A DNA stretch of 46,935 bases from Chthoniobacteraceae bacterium. Lineage in GTDB: Bacteria; Verrucomicrobiota; Verrucomicrobiia; Chthoniobacterales; Chthoniobacteraceae. The notes beneath the pieces are model-generated. The model was given only the letters and a program-made list of their open reading frames with translations, was not told the DNA's origin and did no database searches. The translations under genes were made by a program, and so were the position numbers. Within the stretch, counting starts at the first letter, position 1. Each line of letters begins with the position of its first letter. Positions 1 to 9,774 of the stretch are shown here, in pieces. Location: positions 1-46,935 of the forward strand of contig CANIWM010000050.1 in assembly GCA_947471505.1 (NCBI GenBank), written 5' to 3'.

Positions 1-2
1 CT

Positions 3-3000
3 ACTGGCGATGTGACTATCACAGCGACAGCGGGCGACATCCTGCGGAGCGGGGTGGCGGCGGACATCACGGGGACTGTGCTAACCCTCACGGCAGGCGG
101 TGCGGATGGCGACCTCGGGGCCTCGGGCAATGCGTTGCTGACTTCGGGCGCGGCGATAGACTTCACGGGCGCGGGGACGGGCGACGTGTTTATCACGGAA
201 TCTGACGGCGCGACGATTACCGGAGCGACTGGCAGCGGCGGTGTGACGCTGACGACGACGACGGGGGACTGGACGATCAATTCGACTGGTGTGGATACGA
301 CGGGCAACGTCACCATTACCGCATCCGCAGGGGACATCTTGGTCAGCGCGGCAATCTCCTCCGGTTCAGGAAATGTAACGCTGAATGCGACGGGCGACAT
401 CGCGCTGGCTGGGGCGATTTCGACCACGAGCACCGTGACGCTCAACGCAGACAGTGAGGCGGGGGGGACTGGCGCGATTACATACACCAGCGGCTCGGTC
501 AACGCGGGTGGCGTCATCGCGACCGCAGCGGAAGGGATCACGCTTTTCACCGACGCGACGACCCTCACCGCGACGAATAGGAACAGCGGAACGATTACCG
601 TGACGGAGGACGACAACCTCGCTCTAAACCTGTTGGACAACGGTGCGCGCGACATCGAGATTATCTCCACGAATGGCGCGCTCACTGATAATAACGGCGC
701 TTCAAACAACATCATCGCGGCGAATCTGGAACTATCGAGTGCGACGGGCATCACCGACATCGAAACCGATGTGACCACGCTCGTCGCGACGGTGAGCAAT
801 GGCAGCATCTCCATCACCGAAAACGACGCGCTGCAAATCACCGGCGCAGGCGTGACCACCACGGGCGGCAATGGCAACATCACGCTCAATGTAGGCGGGC
901 TCTTGGACATCGCGGGGGCAATTTCCGCCGGTTCGGGAAATGTGACGCTAAATGCTACGGGCGACATCGCGCTGAATGAGACGATTTCGACCACTGGCGA
1001 TGCGACGCTTACCGCAGACAGCGAAGCGGGCGGGACCGGCGCGATTACTTGCCCGAGTGGCTCGATCAACGCGACCGATGTAATCGTTATGGCCGCCCAA
1101 GGGATTACCATTTCCACCGAGGCTACGACCCTGACCGCGACGAATACCGCCAGCGGAGCGATCACCGTGACAGAGGACGACGACATTGCGCTGAACCTGT
1201 TGGACAACGGTGCGCGGGACATCGAGATTACCTCCACGAATGGTAGGATCACTGACAATAATGACGCTTCAAACAACATCATCGCGGCGAATCTGGAACT
1301 GTCGAGTGCGACAGGCATCACCGACATCGAAACTAATGTGACCACGCTCGTCGCGACGGTGAGCAACGGCAGCATCTCGATCACCGAAGCGAACGCCCTG
1401 CAAATCATCGGTGCGGGCGTCACCACGGGTGGAAATGGCAGCATCACGCTCAGTGCAGGCGGGCTCTTGGACATCGCGGGGGCAATTTCCGCCGATGGCA
1501 GCGGGGCAGTCCTGCTGAACTCGACGGGTGCAGATACGGACATCTTGGTCGGCGGGGCCATCTCCTCCGATTCGGGAAATGTGACGCTGAATGCTAGGGG
1601 CCACATCGCGCTGAATGCGACGATTGCGACCACTGGCGATGCGACGCTTACCGCAGACAGTGAAGTGGGCGGGACTGGCGCGATTACTTACATAAGCGGC
1701 TCGATCAACGCGACCGATGTAATCGTTACGGCCGCCCAAGGGATCACCATTTCCACCGAGGCTACGACCCTGACCGCGACGAACACCACCAGCGGAACGA
1801 TTACCGTGACGGAGGACGACGACATCGCGCTGAACCTCCTCAATAACGGCACGCGCAACATCGTGCTCACTTCTACGAGTGGCGCATTTACGGATAACAA
1901 CGCGGCGCTGAATAACATCCTCTCGGCGTCGCTGACGATTTCGGCGGCGACGGGAATCGATCTGGATACCACGATTACCACGCTCACCAGCGCGGAGGTC
2001 TCGGGAGCGGGCAACATCGTCATCAACGATCTTGCTGGCGGCTTGAACGTCACCACCGCGACGACTGCGGATGGCGACATTACCATCACCGCGACGGGCG
2101 GCAATTTGAACGTCACGCTGGCGGATGCGAGCGCGGACTTGAGCCTTAGGACGATCGCCTCTGGCGATGTGAGCGTGGGCAACGTCACCGCTGGAGTGAC
2201 GGCCACGCTCGTCGCAGTGGGTGAGGTGAGGGAACTAGCGCCGACGGACGCAGGCGCAGACATCACCGCAGTCGATTTGACCATCACCGCGGGCACTGGA
2301 ATCGGCACGAACTCCGGCGGCGCGCTGGAGACGGCGATCACCGGCACGTTGACCGCTCAGACGACTACGGGCGGTGTGTTTGTGAATAACGAGGGGATTT
2401 TCACCATCGGGAATGTGGCGGCGACTACGTCGGGGAATATCACCATTAACGGCGACGCGAATATCACCGTCGCGGGTAACGTGAGCACGCCGGATGATGT
2501 GACCATTACCGCCGTGGAGACGGACGACGACGCTGGGCCATACACCAACAATATGACTGTCTCCGGCACGGTCGTCGGCGACGTCGTCACGCTCCGTGCT
2601 GGGGACGACCTGACGATTTCCTCCAGCGGTATCGTCACCTCGACGGGGCTCATGGAAGTCTGCGCGGGCTACCTCGACTCGGATATGTCCGGCGCGCTGG
2701 CGCTGGATGGGCGCTTGAACGTGGGCACAGGCCTCACGCTCTGCTCCAGCGGCGACATCGTCTTTGGCGCGCCAGCGGTGTCCCAACAACCGGTCATTAA
2801 CGCACCCGGCCTCGCGGTCACGCTCACCACATTCAACGGCAACATTTACGATGACAACGACAACGGCAAACCTGCGGGAATCATCACCGGCCCAGCGTTC
2901 GGCGGGTCCATCATCGACGTATTGGCCGCAGTGCTCACCCTGAATGCGCCAAACGGCTATATCGGCGCAGACGACGACACCATCGAGACGACCGTGAACT

Positions 3001-6000
3001 CCGTCACCGCGAATGCGGGAAATGGCGGCGTCTATTTACACAACACGAGCGCGCTCATAGTCGCGGCAATCACCGCAGCAGGAACGGGCGGCACGTCCAT
3101 CGACATCACCAGCCAAGGCAACATGACCATCAACGGCCCTGTCACCGACGCATCCGGCGACGACATCGACATGACGTTCTTCGCGGCTGGTGCGACGGCG
3201 GACTTGGCGCTGAATGGCACAGTGACCGGCAGCGGCAACATGACGTTTAATGCGTGCGACCAAGTGACGATTGGCGTGCTCGGAGTCATTAGCAACACGG
3301 GAACACTAGACGTCACGCTCGCCGCAGGATGGCCCGGCGCCGACTCTAGCCTGCCTAATAATCCGCTCGCGGATTTGACCATCTCCGGTGCGTTGAGCCT
3401 CGGTAACGCGAACCTCAATCTCACCGCGCCAAATGACGTGAGACTGAGCGGCGGCAGTGCGGACATCACGACGACTGGCAGGTTCACCGTGACCGCAGAC
3501 CGCGATGGCTCGGCGGTGGGGACAGGCGGCGCCTTCCGCAAAGAAGCGCTCGATTCGACCGTCCAAGTGGGCAGCGTGGAAATCACCGCTGCAGATGTCG
3601 TCATCGGCGGAACAATCTACGCTGGCACGGGCGATATTGATGTGTTCGCATCGATCGACACTTCGCCGATTTACATCAATAATACGGGTGTCGGCTTGAA
3701 CTTGAGCCTCTCGGACTTGCTCGCGCTGCGCAGCGTGGGCGGCACCATTTCGGTGGGTGATGACGGCCATCTCGGCACGGTGTCTATCGGAGGGAGCGGA
3801 ACGGTCGACCTCGCGTTGGTGGATGCAAACTACACCTTCAACGGCGGCGAGATTGATTTCAACGGCGGCATCAGCCTGCACGACGACCGCACGCTCACGC
3901 TCAAAACCGGAGCGGTCACGCCGACTGGCGGGAGTGTCACCGACGTGACGATCGGCGGAACCGCCGGGACGCTCGTTCTCAATGCGGACGGCGATGTGAC
4001 GCTCAATACGTACGTCACCAACCTTGGCGAGAGCAGCGTCGATGGCGACCTCATCCTGAATAACACGAATATGGACCTCACGGTGACTGGCGATGTTGTT
4101 ACTGCGACCGCAAATATCAACGTAGGCACGGGCACATTCGGCGTGGCGACGGGCTTCACTTTCGCGAGCTTCAATGACACGACTGGGGTGATGACCATTA
4201 CTGCGGATGGATTGGCCCTCGACGGCGAGCTCAGCGGCGGCGGAGATCTGACCCTGCGCGGAAACACCGTGGCGACGACGTTTGGCTTTGGAAATGGAGC
4301 GACCGGCATGTTCAACCTGACCCTCGCCGAGGTGGATAACATCCTCCCTGGCTTTGAGAAGATCATCATCGGTCGCACCGCCCAGACTGGGGCCATGCAC
4401 TTCCTCGCGACACTCGAGGGCTCAGTGACGTTCCAAGACCCGGTACAGATCATCGGCGGGACGAGCACTATTACCATCGCAGACGGAATGCTCATCGGCA
4501 CGGACGACGCCAGCTTCGACATAGACGCAAGATCGCTGGTATTCGAAGGTGCAGACACCGGCATCGAGACGGTGTCACAGGCCATAGACATCACCGCTTC
4601 GGTGACGCTCTCGGACGATACGCTGCTCGACTCGGGCGCGGCTGGGCCGGTTTCCATCATCGGTGCCATTAACGGGGTGCATAGCCTCACCATCACCGCA
4701 GGCAGTGGCCAAGTGGGACTCTATGGCAGTCCTACTCCGGTACCTTCGGGGACAGGCATCGGCGGTACGGCTCGCCTCACTACGCTGACTGTGACGGGTG
4801 GAGTGGTGTTACTGTCGAGCAGCGTAGCGACGACAGGCGACCAAACTTACACAGGCACGGATATTAGGTTAGTGAAGGGGAATCGTTCATCGTCCGCCGG
4901 TGACTTGCTGTTTACTGGGCCTGTGCTTGTCACTTCGAAGACGAGCAATAGCGCGGCGACTGGAACCATCCAGTTTACCGGCAAAGTTAATAGTGTCCCT
5001 TCCGGGAACGGAGCACTCACCTTGACGGCTGGGGACGTTATTTTCGGCGGCTCCGTCGGTGACATCGAGCCTCTCCTTCGTGTGGTAGTAAATGCCGATA
5101 ACGTGACCGTGGGACTCCCCGGAGATACATTTGAGGCGGGCGCGCTCACCCTCCGTGCGAACGAAGTGGATTTCAACGGCGGACCCGGAAAGGTCTCGGT
5201 CACTGGGTTGCTCGACATCGGAGTGACGGGTAGCGGCACCGCGTTGAGGATCGGCGGCGCGGAAGGTGACAACGTGGGAATTGCTCCGACGTTTAATTTC
5301 TCTGACGACGATATCGCCGCGTTGAGCGACGGAATCGGCTCCATCATCCTTGCCCGACTGACGGGGACGCAACCTATCGTCATCGCCGAAGCAGGTCCGG
5401 TGACGTTCACCGACCCCGTCACGATCCGCCAAGGGCAGACAAAAGTTGCCGAGATTCGGCTCCTCGGCAATCTCATGGGTGACACGGCGAATGGAAACAT
5501 CACGCTCAAGACCACGACTTACCTTGATGGAACGGTCTCCACGACCGGCGGCGGCAGTATAGACATCACGAACGGCATTATCGCGGATGATTTCACCCTC
5601 AATACATCCGTCGGTGGTGGCGACATTTTCCTCCGTGGCAACTGGGCGGCGGTCGCCGGTGGTGAGAACCTCACGGTCAATGCGGGCGCAGGCGGCATTA
5701 CGATGACCGGGGCGATTGGCCTCTCAAGCGCACGCACCCCGGTGCTCGGAGCCGTCACTCTCACCAGTGGCGGGTTTACGACCTTCGGCAGTTCGCTCTC
5801 CGCAGATTCATTGCTTGTCAACGGTGGCGGCACCACAAAGCTCGGCGGGTCCGTGACAACCATCGGAGAGGACGGCCAGGTGTATGCCAACCCGGTCGTT
5901 CTCTCGAACTCTGCGGGACTCACGAGCAAACACGCGGATGGATCGATTGAGTTCGACTCGACCATCGATAGCGTTGCGCCGAAGTTTAATTCCCTGACCA

Positions 6001-6920
6001 TCACAAATCGCTTCGCCGCCACGGGAACAGACGCCGTGGTTGTTGTGACTGGAAATGTCGGCACTGTCCGGCTGGGAACCTTCCGCATCAGCACCACTGG
6101 TGACGCTGTGGTCTCCGGAAATATCTTTGCCAAAGGCGTCGGCATCACCGCTGCGGAATTCTCCGTCAAAGATGTGGATACCTTCCTCCCACTCGACACG
6201 GTGGTAAACGCTCAGGCTTACATCGGGGCGGGGACCTTCCGCGGCGCGATCACCGCTGAGCGTTTGACAGTGACGACGACGGCGGACGTCATCAACGAAG
6301 CTCCGTGGCGCGTAGCCGGGCTGGCGACCATCAACACGAGCAAGACGGGGAACATTCACTTGAGGAATATCGACGGTGGCCCACTCAACCGCTTCGACCA
6401 ACTCTCTGCGCGCGGGAACGACATCGAGATCGAGACTGAGGGCGATCTTAGCATCAAGAGCCTCCGAGCCGAGACATCCGTCGTCCTCACCACCTTCGGC
6501 GTTGGCGACATCACGCAAACCGGAGCGATCTCCACGCCGAGCCTTACGGCGACAGCGTTTGGGGAGATAGTGCTCACGAAGAGCAATGCGATTCGGCAGT
6601 TTGAAGGCATACGCGCAGGCGGTGCGATTTCCCTGATTTCCAATGCCCGCGGGCCAATAAACCTGAACGGAGTGATTACTACGGTCACTGGAGACATCCT
6701 CCTCGTCTCCCAAGTGAGCTCGTTTATCTACTCCGATTCATCAGCGCTGACGCCCGGTAGCGGTAAGTGGACGATGTATACGTCGCGCCTGAACTACTCC
6801 GCAGACTATAATGATACCGCCGGTTGGTTCGGCTCGGATGCTCAGGAAAAGGGCACCTATCCAACTGCGCCCTCCGCGGGTGATAAAGTAATTATTTACC
6901 GAGCCCTCGGGGTATTATAG
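3..6920 (+). CDS. Giant repetitive filamentous-haemagglutinin-like surface protein, 5' partial
   Basis: An open frame enters from the left edge and runs without interruption to a TAG at 6918-6920, giving about 2,305 codons of a larger protein. The reading frame upstream of the first GTG is still open and continues the repeat pattern (TGDVTITA), so the true start lies outside the window. Composition is very rich in Gly, Thr, Ala, Asp and Ile, with almost no Cys or Lys, and short strands such as GNVTLNATGDIAL recur, as expected of a right-handed beta-helix of the haemagglutinin/autotransporter passenger type. The last 55 residues contain a GSGKWTMYTSRLNY segment, similar in style to the GRWLVYS segments seen near the ends of such proteins. 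No autotransporter barrel, LPXTG or PEP-CTERM signal is visible at the C-terminus, so the route to the surface is unknown. Function as an adhesin or matrix protein is inference from architecture. Confidence 0.85.
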   Translation, partial: TGDVTITATAGDILRSGVAADITGTVLTLTAGGADGDLGASGNALLTSGAAIDFTGAGTGDVFITESDGATITGATGSGGVTLTTTTGDWTINSTGVDTTGNVTITASAGDILVSAAISSGSGNVTLNATGDIALAGAISTTSTVTLNADSEAGGTGAITYTSGSVNAGGVIATAAEGITLFTDATTLTATNRNSGTITVTEDDNLALNLLDNGARDIEIISTNGALTDNNGASNNIIAANLELSSATGITDIETDVTTLVATVSNGSISITENDALQITGAGVTTTGGNGNITLNVGGLLDIAGAISAGSGNVTLNATGDIALNETISTTGDATLTADSEAGGTGAITCPSGSINATDVIVMAAQGITISTEATTLTATNTASGAITVTEDDDIALNLLDNGARDIEITSTNGRITDNNDASNNIIAANLELSSATGITDIETNVTTLVATVSNGSISITEANALQIIGAGVTTGGNGSITLSAGGLLDIAGAISADGSGAVLLNSTGADTDILVGGAISSDSGNVTLNARGHIALNATIATTGDATLTADSEVGGTGAITYISGSINATDVIVTAAQGITISTEATTLTATNTTSGTITVTEDDDIALNLLNNGTRNIVLTSTSGAFTDNNAALNNILSASLTISAATGIDLDTTITTLTSAEVSGAGNIVINDLAGGLNVTTATTADGDITITATGGNLNVTLADASADLSLRTIASGDVSVGNVTAGVTATLVAVGEVRELAPTDAGADITAVDLTITAGTGIGTNSGGALETAITGTLTAQTTTGGVFVNNEGIFTIGNVAATTSGNITINGDANITVAGNVSTPDDVTITAVETDDDAGPYTNNMTVSGTVVGDVVTLRAGDDLTISSSGIVTSTGLMEVCAGYLDSDMSGALALDGRLNVGTGLTLCSSGDIVFGAPAVSQQPVINAPGLAVTLTTFNGNIYDDNDNGKPAGIITGPAFGGSIIDVLAAVLTLNAPNGYIGADDDTIETTVNSVTANAGNGGVYLHNTSALIVAAITAAGTGGTSIDITSQGNMTINGPVTDASGDDIDMTFFAAGATADLALNGTVTGSGNMTFNACDQVTIGVLGVISNTGTLDVTLAAGWPGADSSLPNNPLADLTISGALSLGNANLNLTAPNDVRLSGGSADITTTGRFTVTADRDGSAVGTGGAFRKEALDSTVQVGSVEITAADVVIGGTIYAGTGDIDVFASIDTSPIYINNTGVGLNLSLSDLLALRSVGGTISVGDDGHLGTVSIGGSGTVDLALVDANYTFNGGEIDFNGGISLHDDRTLTLKTGAVTPTGGSVTDVTIGGTAGTLVLNADGDVTLNTYVTNLGESSVDGDLILNNTNMDLTVTGDVVTATANINVGTGTFGVATGFTFASFNDTTGVMTITADGLALDGELSGGGDLTLRGNTVATTFGFGNGATGMFNLTLAEVDNILPGFEKIIIGRTAQTGAMHFLATLEGSVTFQDPVQIIGGTSTITIADGMLIGTDDASFDIDARSLVFEGADTGIETVSQAIDITASVTLSDDTLLDSGAAGPVSIIGAINGVHSLTITAGSGQVGLYGSPTPVPSGTGIGGTARLTTLTVTGGVVLLSSSVATTGDQTYTGTDIRLVKGNRSSSAGDLLFTGPVLVTSKTSNSAATGTIQFTGKVNSVPSGNGALTLTAGDVIFGGSVGDIEPLLRVVVNADNVTVGLPGDTFEAGALTLRANEVDFNGGPGKVSVTGLLDIGVTGSGTALRIGGAEGDNVGIAPTFNFSDDDIAALSDGIGSIILARLTGTQPIVIAEAGPVTFTDPVTIRQGQTKVAEIRLLGNLMGDTANGNITLKTTTYLDGTVSTTGGGSIDITNGIIADDFTLNTSVGGGDIFLRGNWAAVAGGENLTVNAGAGGITMTGAIGLSSARTPVLGAVTLTSGGFTTFGSSLSADSLLVNGGGTTKLGGSVTTIGEDGQVYANPVVLSNSAGLTSKHADGSIEFDSTIDSVAPKFNSLTITNRFAATGTDAVVVVTGNVGTVRLGTFRISTTGDAVVSGNIFAKGVGITAAEFSVKDVDTFLPLDTVVNAQAYIGAGTFRGAITAERLTVTTTADVINEAPWRVAGLATINTSKTGNIHLRNIDGGPLNRFDQLSARGNDIEIETEGDLSIKSLRAETSVVLTTFGVGDITQTGAISTPSLTATAFGEIVLTKSNAIRQFEGIRAGGAISLISNARGPINLNGVITTVTGDILLVSQVSSFIYSDSSALTPGSGKWTMYTSRLNYSADYNDTAGWFGSDAQEKGTYPTAPSAGDKVIIYRALGVL
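343..1875 (+). repeat. Three long intragenic tandem repeats in the giant protein
   Basis: Within the giant gene a block of roughly 190-213 codons recurs. Anchor sequence GAAATGTRACGCTRAATGC is seen at 370, 937 and 1576, spacings of 567 and 639 bp. The second interval is longer because about 24 residues are added. The third copy decays after about 1875. Copies two and three share runs of identical DNA of around 30 bases, for example around the GCGATGCGACGCTTACCGC stretch, so duplication or gene conversion looks recent compared with the diverged remainder of the gene. Confidence 0.8.
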
Positions 6921-6933
6921 GCCGAGGCGCGCA

Positions 6934-7521
6934 ATGGCATCGGAACTCTCCGCGATATTCGCGGCCCAAACCATGGCGCGCTTGCTGGATGCAAGTGCTG
7001 CTCTCCTCGCGCCTGAAAACGTGGTGGTGCTTGGGCTGCCGGATGATGAACTGCACCGCGAAATACTGCTCCCGCTGCTGCCAGCAATGATTACGGACAA
7101 GGCGATTCGTGGCTATTGGCAGGAGCACGCAGCAGTGGGTTTTATCCGTCGGCTCGGAATCGCGCTTGATGGCGAGGGCGAATGTCCGCAGTGGCGGGCG
7201 GTGGATTTTGAGATTCACGTCACTGCCAGCTACCTTGCGGGCTCCGATGCGCGGGCGTTGGCCGATACGTTGCTTTCCGAAGAGTCGCTACGCGAAATGG
7301 CGGCGGCGATTTTGAATGCGGCGATCGTCAAGCTGTGGCCGGACTTTGCGCTCGCTCCGACTCCTCCTATGGAGCCCGCGACTTCACCTGCAACGATCTC
7401 CCTCCGGTTTTCCGTTGGAAGAAAGACGCTGCGAAGCATCATTCGCATCGCGGATACCGGTACATTTTTGGTGCGTCGCTCGCTCGCGGGGCATTGGGTC
7501 GCCCACAAAAACCGTGTCTGA
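6934..7521 (+). CDS. Hypothetical protein downstream of the giant repeat gene
   Basis: A 195-codon frame starts with ATG 13 bases after the stop of the giant surface-protein gene. Its first 140 codons have the G/C-rich third positions of neighbouring genes and encode a plausible soluble, mostly helical protein (MASELSAIFAAQTMARLLD; WQEHAAVGFIRRLGIALDGEGE). The last 50 residues are less convincing in composition, and a frameshift near 7380 cannot be excluded. There is no signal peptide, membrane segment or recognised domain. The short spacing suggests cotranscription with the giant protein. I do not recognise the family. Confidence 0.55.
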   Translation: MASELSAIFAAQTMARLLDASAALLAPENVVVLGLPDDELHREILLPLLPAMITDKAIRGYWQEHAAVGFIRRLGIALDGEGECPQWRAVDFEIHVTASYLAGSDARALADTLLSEESLREMAAAILNAAIVKLWPDFALAPTPPMEPATSPATISLRFSVGRKTLRSIIRIADTGTFLVRRSLAGHWVAHKNRV

Positions 7522-7551
7522 CCGAAAGATCTCGGCCTGTTTTCTAATGAA

Positions 7552-7714
7552 CCTAGAAACCGCAGTTCGAAGCGAAGTCTCACGCAAAGACGCAGAGGCG
7601 CAAAGAGTTTCGCAGAAACACAGGCTCACCCAATGGGTGAATAGGCTCTTCTTTGCAAATGCCTCTTCTTTGCGGCTTTGCGCCTTTGCGCGAGACTCAA
7701 CTGCGGTTTTTAGG
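7552..7714. repeat. Large palindromic REP/MITE-like element
   Basis: A 163-bp imperfect inverted repeat fills most of the gap between two genes. The outer arms CCTAGAAACCGCAGTT (7552-7567) and AACTGCGGTTTTTAGG (7699-7714) are complementary at 15 of 16 positions. Inside them, GTCTCACGCAAAGACGCAG (from 7577) pairs with the reverse complement of CTTTGCGCCTTTGCGCGAGAC (ending 7696), and each arm is itself made of near-tandem CGCAAAG-like 9-mers. The loop holds a smaller palindrome, TCACCCAATGGGTGA, at 7626-7640. There is no transposase. The CGCARAG-rich intergenic palindrome resembles repeats I have seen in many environmental bacteria; a non-autonomous mobile origin is inference. Confidence 0.75.
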
Positions 7715-7812
7715 TTTAGGACCGACGGTCCCGGACTTTTTGTACAGATGGCACATTCCTGATGCGCGACTTTGATCTCGCGTGTCCGTGGGTTGCGCGC
7801 ATTCTCCTTCGC

Positions 7813-9720
7813 ATGAAACGCTTCATCCCGGTCCTTTGGCTCGCCGTCACCACTGTCGCACTTGCGGACGCTCACCTCGCTCCAGCCGATGTATTTTCTA
7901 GCGCGATCGAGCGGCTTGCCGATGTCTATGCGCCTCGCAAGCAGCAGGCGGCGCGCACTTTTTCCACTACGCTCACCGTCGTTCGCTCCTCGGTGAAAGA
8001 AGCCGACGGACGCAAGGCAACGCTGGCGTTTCAGTCGCCGGATCGACTGCGTCTCGCGGCGGAAATCGAAGGCTCGCAGTACGCAATCGGGCGTGATGGG
8101 CAGGAGGTGTGGATGAGTGTTCCTGCGAAAAACTGGGGCATCGTCGGCAAGCCGGGGCTGCCGCGATTTGCTACGAATCCAGCGAGTATAGACACGACTA
8201 TTCTGCCGCCATTCACTTTCGCCGAGCGCGCTAAGATCGTGCTTTTGCCGACGCTCTGCACGTTCGAGGAAAAGGCGCGCGAGACGGTGCAGGGGCGTGC
8301 GTGCCGAGTCATCGCGGCGGCACCCACGGCGGCGACTCGCGAGGCGTTTCGTCTGCCTGCCCTCACCATCTCGCTCGCTATACCAGAGCCGTTTGGCGTG
8401 GATGATGTGCCGCTGCGCGTCTCTGTGAATGATGGCGAGAAACTCGACATCGTCGTGGAGCTTGCCGACGCCAAATTCTCCGCGCCTTTGCCCGCTGAGC
8501 AGTGGAAGCTCACCGCCCAGCCGGGGCAGAGAATCGAGCAGACCGCCGTCGGGCATTTCCTCCGCGCAGCGCAGGCCGTCGTCAGCGGGCTCGGCTCCAG
8601 CATCCCCACGCTCCCGCCGCCCGATGGTTCGCGCGTACTCCTCGCCACGGACGGCAAGGGCCGCCTCGAAGTCCACGACGGCGTGCGCGTCCTCTTCCTC
8701 GCGGGCACGCCGGAGGAGATGGGCCACCAGCAGGGCACGCTCGTGAAAAAGGAAGTGCTCAACCTCGTGGACCGCATCCTCTACGGCGTCGGCGTGGGCA
8801 GCTCCATCGCGAAAGGCCGCTGGTTTTTCGGTGAGATCGAGGAGGCCCAATCGCACCTCCAAAAACACATGGACCCGCGCTACCTCGCGGAGATGGATGC
8901 GATGTCCGATGCAGCCGGAATCCCCCGCGAAGAAGGCCGACTGGCGAACTATTTCCCCGAGCTTTTCCACTGCTCCGGCTTCGCTGTCATGGGCTCTGCC
9001 ACGAAGGACGGCCACATTTACCACGGGCGCGTTCTCGATTACCTGAAGGGCGTTGGGCTGGAGCAAAACGCCACCGTCGTCGTCTGCAAACCCGACCTCG
9101 GCAATGCGTGGTTTAACGTCGGCTACTGCGGCTTCATCGGCAGCGTCACGGCCATGAACGAGAAGGGAATCTCGATGGGCGAAATGGGCGGACGCGGCGA
9201 AGGAAAATGGGACGGCAAGCCGATGGCGCAGCTCATCCGCGAGGTCATGGAAAAAGCCAGCACGCTCGACGAAGCGCTCGCGATCCTTCGCACGAGTCCG
9301 CGCACTTGCGAATACTATTACGTCCTCGCCGATGCGAAGGCGAAGCGCGCCGTGGGCATCAAGGCGACGCCCGAGTTGCTCGAAATCATCGAGGCCGGCG
9401 CGGCCCACCCGCAGCTCCCCGAGGTCGTGAAGGATTGCGTCCTGATGAGCGCTGGAGACCGTTACACCGAACTTGTCCGCCGCACGAAAGACGGCTTCGG
9501 AAAGTTCGACGCCGAGAGCGCCCGCGCGCTGATGACGCGCCCCGTCTGCATGGGCTCGAACATTCACAGCGTCCTTTTCGCTCCCGACACGCTCGACGTA
9601 TGGGTGGCCAACGCCGACGGCGAAAATGTCGCCAGTCACACGCACTACCGCAAATTCAACCTCGCCGAATTGCTCAAAAGCGAACCCGCCCCGGTGAAGG
9701 GAACGGCGGCCGCGAAATGA
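7813..9720 (+). CDS. Secreted C45-type Ntn-hydrolase with LolA-like N-terminal domain
   Basis: The chosen ATG at 7813 places a signal peptide (MKRFIPVLWLAVTTVALA, cleavage near residue 20) at the N-terminus of a 635-residue protein; an upstream in-frame start at 7762 would bury it. Residues about 20-240 look like a lipoprotein-carrier (LolA-type) fold, with short beta strands such as ATLAFQSPDRLRL and QEVWMSVP. Residues about 280-620 match the C45 peptidase/acyl-CoA:6-aminopenicillanate acyltransferase family: a GTPEEMGHQQG entry motif, then FHCSGFAV with the probable nucleophile Cys387, then HIYHGRVLDY and the GFIGSVTAMNEKGISMGEMGG strand. Members act as amidases or acyltransferases after autocleavage before the Cys. 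The substrate is unknown. The gene stands alone, 55 bp before panB. Confidence 0.75.
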   Translation: MKRFIPVLWLAVTTVALADAHLAPADVFSSAIERLADVYAPRKQQAARTFSTTLTVVRSSVKEADGRKATLAFQSPDRLRLAAEIEGSQYAIGRDGQEVWMSVPAKNWGIVGKPGLPRFATNPASIDTTILPPFTFAERAKIVLLPTLCTFEEKARETVQGRACRVIAAAPTAATREAFRLPALTISLAIPEPFGVDDVPLRVSVNDGEKLDIVVELADAKFSAPLPAEQWKLTAQPGQRIEQTAVGHFLRAAQAVVSGLGSSIPTLPPPDGSRVLLATDGKGRLEVHDGVRVLFLAGTPEEMGHQQGTLVKKEVLNLVDRILYGVGVGSSIAKGRWFFGEIEEAQSHLQKHMDPRYLAEMDAMSDAAGIPREEGRLANYFPELFHCSGFAVMGSATKDGHIYHGRVLDYLKGVGLEQNATVVVCKPDLGNAWFNVGYCGFIGSVTAMNEKGISMGEMGGRGEGKWDGKPMAQLIREVMEKASTLDEALAILRTSPRTCEYYYVLADAKAKRAVGIKATPELLEIIEAGAAHPQLPEVVKDCVLMSAGDRYTELVRRTKDGFGKFDAESARALMTRPVCMGSNIHSVLFAPDTLDVWVANADGENVASHTHYRKFNLAELLKSEPAPVKGTAAAK

Positions 9721-9774
9721 GCCGGTAAGAAGTTGTCTCGACGGAACAGACGCCGTGGTTTTCATGGCAGGACG

